A stretch of 15,473 bases of DNA, taken from NCBI GenBank assembly GCA_934590355.1, contig CAKTOX010000033.1, positions 1 to 15,473 of the forward strand, given 5' to 3'. The notes below the pieces were generated by a model, which was not told the origin of the DNA, ran no database searches, and saw only the letters and a program-made list of their open reading frames with translations. Made by a program: the position numbers and the translations under genes. This document shows positions 1 through 6,889 of this stretch, one piece after another. The DNA comes from an uncultured Oscillospiraceae bacterium (GTDB taxonomy: Bacteria; Bacillota; Clostridia; Oscillospirales; Oscillospiraceae). Numbering within the stretch: position 1 is the stretch's first letter; the number at the start of each line of letters is the position of its first letter.

Positions 1-14
1 TTTTTCAAAGAACT
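1..14 (-). promoter_or_regulatory. boxA-like antitermination site of an rRNA leader
   Basis: Read on the minus strand this is AGTTCTTTGAAAAA, close to the boxA element (TGTTCTTTGAAAAC type) found in Bacillus and Clostridium rRNA leaders. It lies about 90 bases downstream of two consensus promoters on the same strand, as expected for a 16S rRNA leader. The rRNA gene itself would lie beyond the left edge, so this is an inference from the leader only. Confidence 0.6.
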
Positions 15-113
15 TGAACCCTTTTCCGGTGCTTATTTAGCATAAGCTGTTCTTACATTATCTAATTTTCAAGGTACCGTCTTTGCTCACCGCTCTCAGC
101 GGGTAGCTTATTT

Positions 114-142
114 ACTATAGCACATTGGCTTGCGTTTGTCAA
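114..142 (-). promoter_or_regulatory. Downstream rRNA-type promoter (P2)
   Basis: On the minus strand there is a perfect TTGACA (137-142), a 17-base spacer, and TATAGT (114-119). An A/T-rich tract resembling an UP element lies immediately upstream (143-172). The transcript would start near 107 and run off the left edge through the boxA-like site. A promoter this close to consensus, duplicated in tandem, is typical of rRNA operons. Confidence 0.75.
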
Positions 143-220
143 GAACTTTTTTCAAACTTTTTTGAAGCTTTTCGTTTCGCTCTCGCATCGACGCCGCACT
201 CTCTCGTGAGGTGCTTGCTT

Positions 221-249
221 AGAATACCACCGGAAACCCCCTTTGTCAA
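221..249 (-). promoter_or_regulatory. Upstream rRNA-type promoter (P1)
   Basis: On the minus strand there is TTGACA (244-249), a 17-base spacer, and TATTCT (221-226). It sits 107 bases upstream of P2. Both promoters are preceded by the same 15-base A/T-rich word, TTTTTTGAAGCTTTT on the plus strand (158-172 and 263-277), so the promoter with its upstream tract appears to have been duplicated. Confidence 0.65.
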
Positions 250-300
250 CACTTTTTTTCGGTTTTTTGAAGCTTTTTTTCGCGCGATTTTTTGACCACT

Positions 301-329
301 AAATATTGTGTTTTTAACTGCGCATAATA
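301..329 (+). promoter_or_regulatory. Candidate sigma-G promoter of the germination operon
   Basis: CATAATA at 323-329 matches the Bacillus sigma-G -10 consensus (CATnHTA). AAATA at 301-305 matches 4 of 5 positions of the -35 consensus (GHATR), with a 17-base spacer. Germination receptor operons are known sigma-G (forespore) targets. The predicted start of transcription, near 335-337, falls on the ATG chosen for the first gene, so either the mRNA is leaderless or the promoter call is wrong. Confidence 0.4.
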
Positions 330-334
330 ACAAT

Positions 335-1852
335 ATGATTGATTTGAGATTTCCGAAGCGTGCGGGCGAAAACGGCGGCGAGCCCGGGAAACGCGAAAAA
401 AAGAAATGCGGCGGGGCGCTGTGCCGAAAAACTCTCGAGGATATTTTCTCCGACTGCGATGATTTTCAGTCGCGCAGCATCGTGCCGGTTCCGCAGGAGG
501 GCGGGCAATTATATGTCTGCTGGCTCGACGGCATCGCGGGCGGCGGCGATATAAGCCGCGACATCATACGCCCGCTGACGGATCTTCTGCGCACGGGACG
601 CGGCGTGAGCGCGCAGGCGCTGCTCGACGGCACGGTGTACAGCTCGCAGGCAAAATACCGGCGCAGCACGGACGAGGTCACGGATGACATCACCCACGGC
701 TCGTGCGCGGTTGTGTTCCCCGGCGGCGAGGCGGTGACCTTCGAGGTACGCTCGCAGCAGGTGCGCCGCGCCATCAGCGAGCCGACGATGGAGAAGTCGC
801 TCAAGGGCGGCAAGGACAGCTTCACCGAGGTCCTGCGCACCGGCACGGCGCTCGTCAGGCGGCGCATCGCCACTCCCGCGCTGAAGGTCGTCAACACCAC
901 GCTCGGACGCAAGAGCCGCACTCAGGCCGCCGTCATGTACGTCGAGGGCGTAGCCGACCCCGCGGTCGTGGCCGAGCTAAGGCGCAGACTGGACGCTATC
1001 GACGTTGACGGCGTGCTGTCCACGGGCATGATCGAGGAATACGTCACCGACCACCCGCGCTCTATGTTCCCTCAGGTCATCCACACCGAGCGCCCCGACC
1101 GCTTTGCCAGGCAGCTGCTCAACGGCAGGGTGGGGCTTCTCATTGACGGCATACCCGTTGCGTTTCTCGTGCCCGTCTCGTTTCCGGAATTTCTGCGCGT
1201 GCCGCAGGAGGGCGGGCAGAATTATATAGTATCGTCGGCGCTGAGCATTATCCGCTGGAGCGCGGTGCTGCTGGCGCTGGCGCTGCCGGCGTTTTACACG
1301 GCGATAGCGATGTACCATCAGGAGATGATACCCACGCAGCTTCTGCTGTCGGTCATCGCGTCAAAGCAGGCGGTGCCGTTTTCGACGGCGCTGGAGCTGC
1401 TGGGCATGCTCGTCGCGTTCGAGCTTTTGCAGGAGGCGGGGCTGCGTCTGCCCGACCCCATAGGCGACACGGTGAGCATCATCGGCGCGCTCATAGTCGG
1501 GCAGAGCGCCGTCGAGGCGAAGGTCATATCGCCCATCGCGGTCATCGTCGTTGCGACCGCGGGCATCGCGGGCTATGCGCAGCCGAGTCAGGATCTTGGC
1601 GCAGCGCTGAGGATATGCCGCTTTGCCCTCGTCATCGCCGCGATAGCAGCGGGGCTGTACGGCGTGGTGCTCGCGCTCGCCTTCATCGTGTGGTATCTGT
1701 GCACGATAGATTCCTTCGGCCGCAACTACACCGCGCCGTGGTCCGGCGGGGGGCGGAGAAACCTTCGGCGCACCTTTTTGCGCAGCCCGCTCCCGGACGA
1801 CAAGTTCCGCGAGCCGGAGCTCAAAACTCCCGACAGGAGGAAGCAGGCATGA
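335..1852 (+). CDS. Spore germination receptor subunit A (GerA/GerKA family)
   Basis: This is the A subunit of a nutrient germinant receptor, an inner-membrane protein of the dormant spore that works in a complex with the B and C subunits. The first half is a soluble domain. Family motifs follow one another: the segment from EPTMEKSLKGG through TALVRRRI, then MFPQVIHTERPDRF, LLIDGIPVAFLVPV, LPAFYTAIAMYHQEMIP, LLQEAGLRLPDPIGDTV and IIGALIVGQSAVEA. The second half carries about five membrane segments. Length (505 residues) is normal for the family. The ATG at 335 is preferred over the GTG at 308 because it is the only ATG near the 5' end, but neither has a ribosome-binding site. The N-terminus has a basic tail before the conserved region at KTLEDIFSDCDDF. 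Its stop overlaps the next start by 4 bases (ATGA), so translation is coupled. The A-C-B gene order recalls gerK operons. Family assignment is firm; the germinant is unknown. Confidence 0.95.
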   Translation: MIDLRFPKRAGENGGEPGKREKKKCGGALCRKTLEDIFSDCDDFQSRSIVPVPQEGGQLYVCWLDGIAGGGDISRDIIRPLTDLLRTGRGVSAQALLDGTVYSSQAKYRRSTDEVTDDITHGSCAVVFPGGEAVTFEVRSQQVRRAISEPTMEKSLKGGKDSFTEVLRTGTALVRRRIATPALKVVNTTLGRKSRTQAAVMYVEGVADPAVVAELRRRLDAIDVDGVLSTGMIEEYVTDHPRSMFPQVIHTERPDRFARQLLNGRVGLLIDGIPVAFLVPVSFPEFLRVPQEGGQNYIVSSALSIIRWSAVLLALALPAFYTAIAMYHQEMIPTQLLLSVIASKQAVPFSTALELLGMLVAFELLQEAGLRLPDPIGDTVSIIGALIVGQSAVEAKVISPIAVIVVATAGIAGYAQPSQDLGAALRICRFALVIAAIAAGLYGVVLALAFIVWYLCTIDSFGRNYTAPWSGGGRRNLRRTFLRSPLPDDKFREPELKTPDRRKQA

Positions 1853-2976
1853 GGAAAAAAATCGCCGCCCTTTTGATGTCCGTCTTACTGGCTCTGACAG
1901 GCTGCTCGGGCGGCAGCATATATTCAAACTACCGCGACATCGCGCAGCTTCTCGTCGTGCGCACCATGGGCTTTGACTCATCGGACGACGGCGGCGTGAC
2001 GCTCTCGGTCGCGGCGGAGGGCAGCGGTTTGTCCGGGGAATACGGCGAGGGGCAGTTTTCGCCGCTGCGCCTTTGCGCGGACGCGCCCTCCGTAACTCTC
2101 GCGCAGGAAAAATTACAGAGCTTCAGCGAGGGGCGGCAGCTCTTTTTCGGACACGGCTCCTACATCGTGCTCGGTCAAAGCGCGACAGAAACGGGCGTGA
2201 CAAAATATTTCGACTGCCTCGAGCGCGACGCATCGTTTCGCCTTAGCGTCCCGGTGTTTGCGCTCAAGGACGGCTCGGCGGCCGCGCTCGTGCTCGACAG
2301 CGGCGGCAAGACAACAGACGCCTCGCAGCTGCTGCACGCCGTTACCGAAAACCTCAGGCTCAGCGGCAGGGCGCGGGTGTACACGGCGGCGCAGATAATA
2401 TCCTCGCTCGAGCAAAACGGCGCGGCGCTCATCTGCGCGGTGCGCACCGTGCCGGCGGCTTCTTCAAGCTCCGAGGCAGAGCCGGAGGAGGCGGCGATCG
2501 AGCCGGACGGCTACATTATTATATATAATGGCAGGGCGGCGGGCGAGATACCCGAGTCTCTCGCACCCGGCGTGGGCATTTTAAAGGGTGAGACCGGCAC
2601 GCTCGCGGTATCGCTCGGCGACGCAACGGCGGAGCTTGACAGGGTGCGCTGCGAGCTTGAGCCCGTTATGAGCGGCGGTGCGCTCGCAGGGCTTGAGGTG
2701 AAAATTCGGCTCACAGCCTCGCTTGCCGAGGCGGAGGGCGAGTTTTCCGTGCCCGAGCTTGAGTCAAGGCTCGAGCAGATCGTAAAATCATGGGTTGGCG
2801 GCGTGATCGAGTGTTCGCTCGGCTCCGGCTGCGACGCGCTGAACCTTGCCGCCGAGCTCCCGCGCGGGCTGCGGGACGATTTCACCGGGCGCATGGCACA
2901 ATTATATTATAATGTAGAGGTCACCGCCGAGCTTCAGCGCAGCTACCACCTCGATCTGCGGGAGGGACGGCGATGA
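1849..2976 (+). CDS. Spore germination lipoprotein, Ger(x)C family (subunit C)
   Basis: This is the lipoprotein C subunit of the germinant receptor, expected to be anchored to the outer face of the spore inner membrane. The 375-residue product starts with a classic lipoprotein signal: basic MRKK, a hydrophobic run, then the lipobox LTGC with Cys19 as the lipidated residue. After this comes the family-like segment NYRDIAQLLVVRTMGFD. The C-terminal half ends in a domain with SWVGG and SGCDALNLA and a final amphipathic stretch, as in other GerC proteins. The start at 1849 is supported by an AGGAGG-type site 7 bases upstream, inside the end of the A gene. A longer upstream extension in this frame would only read the A gene out of frame. 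The stop overlaps the B gene start by 4 bases. Around residues 190-205 there is an acidic, serine-rich low-complexity linker. Confidence 0.92.
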   Translation: MRKKIAALLMSVLLALTGCSGGSIYSNYRDIAQLLVVRTMGFDSSDDGGVTLSVAAEGSGLSGEYGEGQFSPLRLCADAPSVTLAQEKLQSFSEGRQLFFGHGSYIVLGQSATETGVTKYFDCLERDASFRLSVPVFALKDGSAAALVLDSGGKTTDASQLLHAVTENLRLSGRARVYTAAQIISSLEQNGAALICAVRTVPAASSSSEAEPEEAAIEPDGYIIIYNGRAAGEIPESLAPGVGILKGETGTLAVSLGDATAELDRVRCELEPVMSGGALAGLEVKIRLTASLAEAEGEFSVPELESRLEQIVKSWVGGVIECSLGSGCDALNLAAELPRGLRDDFTGRMAQLYYNVEVTAELQRSYHLDLREGRR

Positions 2977-4082
2977 GCGGCGGCTTTGACAGGCGGCAGC
3001 TTCGCGCAATGTGCTTTGTGGCGTCGCTCGCGGCGGTGACGCGGCTCTTGCCCAAGGCGCCCGCGCAGGCGGCGGGAAATGCGGGCTGGCTCGCGCCCTT
3101 ATGTGCGCTGCCTCTGCTGTTATTGTTTCTCGCGTGTTTTTGCTCATTCATGAAAACGCGGCGCGAGGGCGAGGGGCTGGGCGAGCTGATACTGCGCAGG
3201 AACGGCCGTATTTTCGGCAGCACGGTGCTGCTCATCGCGGCGGCGTATCTGCTGCTGTCATCGGGCTTTATCCTGCGCACCGGCGCGCACCGGCTCAATT
3301 CGACGATCTACCCCGCGGCGGGGCCGTGGATGTTCATGCTGACCATGCTCGCTCTCGGCACCGCGGCGGCTCTCGGCCCGGTTAAGGCGCTGCCGCGTGC
3401 GTCGCGGGTCTTTGCGCCCGTTCTCACGGCGGTGATGCTGCTTGCCGTTGTCTTTGCGCTCGGCTCCATCGACACGAAAAACCTTTTTCCGCTGTGCGAC
3501 GCGACATTTTTCGACGTTTTTCTCGGCAGTCTCTCGGTCGTCGAGATCTACGGCAGCGTCATCTGGTGCGCCGCAGTTTTGGAGGATCGCGCTCCGCTTG
3601 AGAGCGGCAGATTTTCGTTTTTTGCGCGTTGGCTCGTGCCGGTGTGTCTGCTGCTGTCGGCGTTTTGCGCGGTGATGATAGGCATCTACGGCGCTGCGCT
3701 GACCGCGCGGTTTTCACATCCGTTTTTCTCGATGGTGCGCGACGTGACGCTGTTCAAATCACTCGAGCGGCTCGATGCGCTCGTCGCGGCACTGTGGGTG
3801 CTGTCGGATTTTGTCGTGTTTTCGATGCAGCTTTGCGCTGCGGCGCATCTGGTGCGGCTCGTGCTCGGCCATGCGCCGGAAAAAACGGACGCCCCGATGC
3901 TCGACATGAAAAACGGGCGGCTCATGATACCCCTGTGCGCAGCTCTGACCGCACTTGCCGCCGCGCTTATCCCCTCGGACGAGCAGAGCCTGCTCACGCT
4001 CTCGCAGCTCGTTTTCCCCGCCCTGAGCCTCGCCGTCACCTTCCTCATCCTCTCTGCTCGCCGCAGGAGCAACCGGCGTTGA
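2973..4082 (+). CDS. Spore germination permease-like subunit B (GerB family)
   Basis: This is the B subunit of the germinant receptor, a relative of amino-acid permeases (APC superfamily) that in studied systems helps bind the germinant. The 369-residue protein is very hydrophobic, with about ten membrane segments, for example around 38-58, 83-103, 118-136, 146-165, 217-243, 268-297, 316-334 and 343-361. The segment around 248-290 (HPFFSMVRDV, then LFKSLERLDALVAALW and FVVFSMQLCAA) matches the conserved GerB pattern in which an arginine-aspartate pair precedes a tryptophan-containing helix. The start at 2973 follows GGGAGGG-like sequence and overlaps the C gene by 4 bases. No obvious terminator follows; transcription would enter the repeat island. 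Sequence is diverged from Bacillus GerB, but context makes the call secure. Confidence 0.92.
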   Translation: MSGGFDRRQLRAMCFVASLAAVTRLLPKAPAQAAGNAGWLAPLCALPLLLLFLACFCSFMKTRREGEGLGELILRRNGRIFGSTVLLIAAAYLLLSSGFILRTGAHRLNSTIYPAAGPWMFMLTMLALGTAAALGPVKALPRASRVFAPVLTAVMLLAVVFALGSIDTKNLFPLCDATFFDVFLGSLSVVEIYGSVIWCAAVLEDRAPLESGRFSFFARWLVPVCLLLSAFCAVMIGIYGAALTARFSHPFFSMVRDVTLFKSLERLDALVAALWVLSDFVVFSMQLCAAAHLVRLVLGHAPEKTDAPMLDMKNGRLMIPLCAALTALAAALIPSDEQSLLTLSQLVFPALSLAVTFLILSARRRSNRR

Positions 4083-4088
4083 GCCAAT

Positions 4089-4200
4089 GCGCCTTGGGAT
4101 TTTACCGATACATTTATTGCGTCAGCTCGGTAACGAGAGTGCCGACAAAACCGTTGCTGCCTCGCACTATCGGAGCGCAGCCTTTGTCGGAAGTCCGTTA
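4089..4200 (+). repeat. Repeat family copy A (left island)
   Basis: The copy begins GCGCCTTGGGATTTTACC and continues through CCGACAAAACCGTTGCTGC (4142-4160) and CGCACTATCG (4163-4172). The same order occurs in copy D: GCGCCTTTGG at 14333, CCGACAAAAACGTTGCTGC at 14385-14403. Copy C has it on the minus strand at 14188 down to about 14100. No open reading frame is conserved between copies. Confidence 0.75.
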
Positions 4201-4248
4201 CCGTGCCCGCGCAGTGAACCCCACCACCGCTGTCGGTGGCGCAATTGG

Positions 4249-4377
4249 CTTCCCCTTGAGGGGAAGCTGTCAGCGATAGCTGACTGATGAGGTGAATTAA
4301 AGTCTTTTAGTAAGGATTATAAACACCTCATCCGGCTCTCCGCTTCGCTCCGACCCACCTTCCCCTTGAGGGGAAGG
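4249..4377. repeat. Head-to-head pair of short palindromic repeats
   Basis: The pair starts with the hairpin CTTCCCCTTGAGGGGAAG (4249-4266), followed by a second hairpin, GTCAGC/GCTGAC (4269-4284). It ends with CCTTCCCCTTGAGGGGAAGG (4358-4377). Inside, GATGAGGTG (4286-4294) and CACCTCATC (4324-4332) are exact inverted copies. The two halves therefore look like two inverted insertions of one small element around an AT-rich centre (4295-4323). No gene is present. Confidence 0.75.
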
Positions 4378-4443
4378 CAAGTACCGTGGCAATGTCGCTG
4401 CCTTGTCTTTTCGGCATTTCAAATAGCCGATATTTCCGACCAT

Positions 4444-4560
4444 GCGGGCGAGCAATGCTCGCCCCTACATTCTCGTCGGAAGTGCAGGCTAAGCCTGCAC
4501 CATCGCCTCCCTTGTGCAAAGGGAGGTGGGTTGTCGCTTGCAGCAAGCCGGAGGGATTGT
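4444..4560. repeat. Triple-palindrome block, left copy
   Basis: Three perfect palindromes follow each other: GGGCGAGCAATGCTCGCCC (4446-4464), GTGCAGGCTAAGCCTGCAC (4482-4500), and a 21-base hairpin with CCTCCCTT/AAGGGAGG arms (4506-4526). A conserved tail, GCCGGAGGGATTGTT, ends the block. The first and third palindromes and the tail recur in the same order and spacing at 14207-14323. There is no coding potential. Confidence 0.8.
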
Positions 4561-4572
4561 TTGTTGTGGTTT

Positions 4573-4655
4573 GCAAAGCACTACGATAGTGCGTGGCAGA
4601 TATTGTTTTTGCCGCACTTTCGATACCGTGTTCACGCAATCACCGTATTCGCAGC
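4573..4655 (-). repeat. Repeat family copy B (left island)
   Basis: This 83-base copy aligns without length change to 14402-14484 in the same orientation. Shared exact words are CTACGATAGTGCG (4581-4593 and 14410-14422) and GCAGATATTGTTT (4596-4608 and 14425-14437). Read on the minus strand, its head is similar to the head of copy C, so copies A and B face inward and flank the left island. Confidence 0.7.
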
Positions 4656-4675
4656 GCCAAATCGCCATCAATCAA

Positions 4676-4710
4676 TCAAAAAACCCGCAGGAATTTCTTC
4701 CTGCGGGTTT
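4676..4710 (-). terminator. Rho-independent terminator of the heptad-repeat membrane protein gene
   Basis: The perfect 13-base arms AAACCCGCAGGAA (4681-4693) and TTCCTGCGGGTTT (4698-4710) enclose a 4-base loop. On the minus strand the stem is followed by a run of six T (4683 down to 4678). It lies about 100 bases after the stop at 4809. Confidence 0.85.
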
Positions 4711-4716
4711 CGGCCG

Positions 4717-4744
4717 TCGGGGGCGGTCACGTGCCCGCCCCCGA
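4717..4744. other. GC-rich hairpin in the 3' untranslated region
   Basis: The arms TCGGGGGCGG (4717-4726) and CCGCCCCCGA (4735-4744) are perfect and enclose an 8-base loop containing CACGTG. It lies between the stop codon at 4809 and the terminator at 4676-4710, so the mRNA would end in two stacked strong hairpins. It could protect the 3' end; its role is not known. Confidence 0.6.
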
Positions 4745-4808
4745 ACCGGAGCGCGGTCTGAATACCGTCTCCTGTGGTCATCGGCCGGATCTTTTTAATT
4801 TGCGGAGC

Positions 4809-6527
4809 TTACTCCTTAACGGTCTCGTCATCGGGCTTGACCTCGGGCTCGGCCTCTGCCTCGATGACGGGCGCTTCTGCTGCGGGCTCTGCGGGGGCTG
4901 CCGCGCTTGCCTCGGCTGCTGCTTCCGCTGCCGCCGCGCAGGCGATGTCGTCGTCATAATCCGCTGCTGCGGCTGCGAGAGCGGCTTCCTTCTCGGCAGC
5001 CTCCTTGCTTGCGAGGATAGCAAAGATTGCAAACAGCACGGTCGCGCAGCCCATTACGACGAGGCCCGCGAGCTGAATGGTGCCGGAGTACTGATGTACG
5101 GGGGCGAAGCTCAGCTTGGCTGCGGTCTCGCCGACGTAGTTGCCGACCTCGTCAAGACGCACGGAGTAGACATAGTCGCCGAAGTGCGTGCAGATGCCGG
5201 TGATGATGCCTGCAAGGGCGAGGACTGCGGAAATGACGCCGAGGGTCTTGCCGGTCTTGCGGGTGCCCTTGGCTGCGGCAACGATGCCGCGGATAGCGGC
5301 GATGAAGCCGAGGATAGCGGCGATGCCGACGGTGATGTAAATGGCGATACGGGCGACGACTTCCTTGGTGATGTCGGCTTCCTGATCGACCAGATACTGC
5401 TCTGCCTTGTCGCAAAGCACGGAGCACTTGTCAAGATCGAGCATCTTGCAGCCGTTCTTCACAACGACCTCGCCGTTTTCATCGACCTTGTACATAGCCG
5501 ACAGAACGGTGATGCAGAACTGCTCATAAGCCTCGGTGTCAAGATACGCAACGCCGTTTTTGACCATAACGAGGTTGTCGGGGATATCGACGCCGAACTC
5601 GATGGCGAGATATTCGGGCAGGGATTTAACGGTCTGGCGGCCGTTAAAGTAGCTGAAGCACATGGGCATACCCTCGCACAGAGCCATGCCGCCCTCTGCA
5701 AGAGTGATCTCGCCTTCCTCAAAGACGGAAAGCTGTGCCTTACCGTCTGCAAGCTGGTTTCTTGCGTCGGCGAGACTGTTTGCGCCTGCCGCGAGCTGCT
5801 TGCGCGCGTCGGCGAGCTGTGCTTCGCCCGCTGCAAGATCCTGCTCGGCCTGTGCAAGCTGCTTCTTTGCAGCCTCAAGCTGCGCAACGCCGTCCTCATA
5901 CTCCTTGAGCTGAGCCTTGCCGTCCGCGACCATCTGATTCATGAACGCGGGGAAGTCGGTGACGTCTGCGGGAATGTCGATTCCGAGATTCTTGGCGATG
6001 GGGCGAACGACGGTGACGAACCATGCCTGAGCGTTGTCGAAGCCGGGCAGCTTGCCGATGGTGCCGTCACGGAACTGAACGTACTGATTGAGATAAGGCA
6101 TGAGCGGCTCGATCTTCGCGAGCTTTTCCTTGCCCTCGTTGTATGCCTGAGTGTTGGCTTCGATCTTCGCCTGACCCTCGGCATAGGCCTTCTTGCCTGC
6201 CTCGTAAGCGGCGTAGCCCTCGGCGAGGGTCTTTTCGCCCGCTGCAAGAGCTGCCTGACCGTCGTTGTAGCTCTTCTGACCTGCCGCGTACTGGCTCAGG
6301 CCGTCCGTGTAGGTTCCGACGCCGGAAAGGTAAGTCTCCTCATTCTCCTTGAGCTGGGCAATTCCCTCTCGTGCGGTCTTGAGATTTTCTCTTGCGAAAT
6401 CCGCGTCTGCCTGCTTGTAATCCATGATGTTCAGGATGTCGCGCACACCGGCGACGCCGGCGAACAGACTGAACAGGCACGCGAGGATCAGCAAGATGCT
6501 GAAGACCATAAGTAATACTCGTTTCAT
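4809..6527 (-). CDS. Membrane protein with two heptad-repeat arrays, function unknown
   Basis: I cannot assign a function to this 572-residue protein. Residues 4-28 form a membrane helix. Residues 66-138 are ten consecutive heptads of the form [Y/L/I]xxGxxx, for example YAAGQKS, YNDGQAA, LAAGEKT. Residues 139-200 are a non-repetitive domain. Residues 210-272 are about nine more heptads, mostly LAxxxxQ. Residues 273-390 are a second non-repetitive domain. Three further helices lie at about 391-413, 429-447 and 486-507, and the tail (508-572) is Ala/Glu/Asp-rich. The basic loop KGTRKTGK between helices 2 and 3 suggests that the heptad region is outside the cell and the acidic tail inside. The heptads resemble the XXXLXXG repeat (TIGR03057) seen in YhgE/Pip-type envelope proteins, but no YhgE domain is evident. 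The start has a good ribosome-binding site (GGGAGGAAA). The gene is a single transcription unit with its own promoter and terminator. Confidence 0.88.
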   Translation of the reverse strand: MKRVLLMVFSILLILACLFSLFAGVAGVRDILNIMDYKQADADFARENLKTAREGIAQLKENEETYLSGVGTYTDGLSQYAAGQKSYNDGQAALAAGEKTLAEGYAAYEAGKKAYAEGQAKIEANTQAYNEGKEKLAKIEPLMPYLNQYVQFRDGTIGKLPGFDNAQAWFVTVVRPIAKNLGIDIPADVTDFPAFMNQMVADGKAQLKEYEDGVAQLEAAKKQLAQAEQDLAAGEAQLADARKQLAAGANSLADARNQLADGKAQLSVFEEGEITLAEGGMALCEGMPMCFSYFNGRQTVKSLPEYLAIEFGVDIPDNLVMVKNGVAYLDTEAYEQFCITVLSAMYKVDENGEVVVKNGCKMLDLDKCSVLCDKAEQYLVDQEADITKEVVARIAIYITVGIAAILGFIAAIRGIVAAAKGTRKTGKTLGVISAVLALAGIITGICTHFGDYVYSVRLDEVGNYVGETAAKLSFAPVHQYSGTIQLAGLVVMGCATVLFAIFAILASKEAAEKEAALAAAAADYDDDIACAAAAEAAAEASAAAPAEPAAEAPVIEAEAEPEVKPDDETVKE

Positions 6528-6839
6528 GTTTTTCCTCCCATAAGTTTATATAAAATATTACTTAATGCCCGAAAAAATACACTTCCATCCATTATGTTTC
6601 ATTTTTGTCATTGTACCACACAGTGTAGCAATAGTAAAGAAGAAACGTCGTTGCCGGTAAAGAATTTTTAACATTTTGCCGAATATTTTCCGAAAAAGTG
6701 TACGATATGTAACAAAAGTGTCGTTTGTAGCGCCCGAAAACGGCGCGGGGCGGCGGTGTGCGCGGGGCGCTGTTCATATTTATGCTCAAAAGGCGGAAAT
6801 AATGCATGGGCTGCCGAGGGCACAAAATTTGACACGCTG
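6528..6839. other. Intergenic region, no gene seen
   Basis: This stretch, with the adjacent terminator, makes a gap of about 360 bases. It holds the ribosome-binding site and promoter of the gene to its left. The rest (about 6640-6839) is AT-rich at first and then GC-rich around 6740-6775. A 77-codon frame on the minus strand here has no recognisable features and overlaps the promoter, so I do not call it. Confidence 0.6.
6610..6638 (-). promoter_or_regulatory. Sigma-A promoter of the heptad-repeat membrane protein gene
   Basis: On the minus strand, TTTACT (6633-6638) and TACAAT (6610-6615) are separated by 17 bases. Transcription would start near 6603, giving a leader of about 75 bases before the ATG at 6527. 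Confidence 0.55.
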
Positions 6840-6869
6840 AAAAGAGCAGGGCGCGTGCCCTGCTCTTTT
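6840..6869 (-). terminator. Terminator of the aspartate-pathway operon
   Basis: Perfect 13-base arms AAAAGAGCAGGGC (6840-6852) and GCCCTGCTCTTTT (6857-6869) enclose a GCGT loop. It begins 21 bases past the asd stop codon. On the minus strand the stem ends in TTTT. The T-rich sequence on the other side means it could also work on the plus strand. Confidence 0.85.
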
Positions 6870-6889
6870 ATATTTATATTGGCATGAGT

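Noticed and set aside
4358..4377. Hairpin considered as the gerB operon terminator
   Set aside because: There is no T-run after the stem, it lies nearly 280 bases past the stop codon, and it recurs as part of a repeat family.
4249..4540. Regularly spaced palindromes considered as a CRISPR array
   Set aside because: The palindromes differ from each other, spacing is irregular, and no cas genes are present in the window.
4593..6515. 640-codon open frame on the plus strand opposite the heptad-repeat membrane protein
   Set aside because: Its composition is an antisense reflection of the heptads. It begins inside the repeat island and has no ribosome-binding site. The minus-strand gene has a promoter, a ribosome-binding site, sensible membrane topology and a terminator.
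6592..6825. 77-codon minus-strand frame upstream of the heptad-protein gene
   Set aside because: It overlaps the predicted promoter, has no good ribosome-binding site, and its composition is not protein-like.
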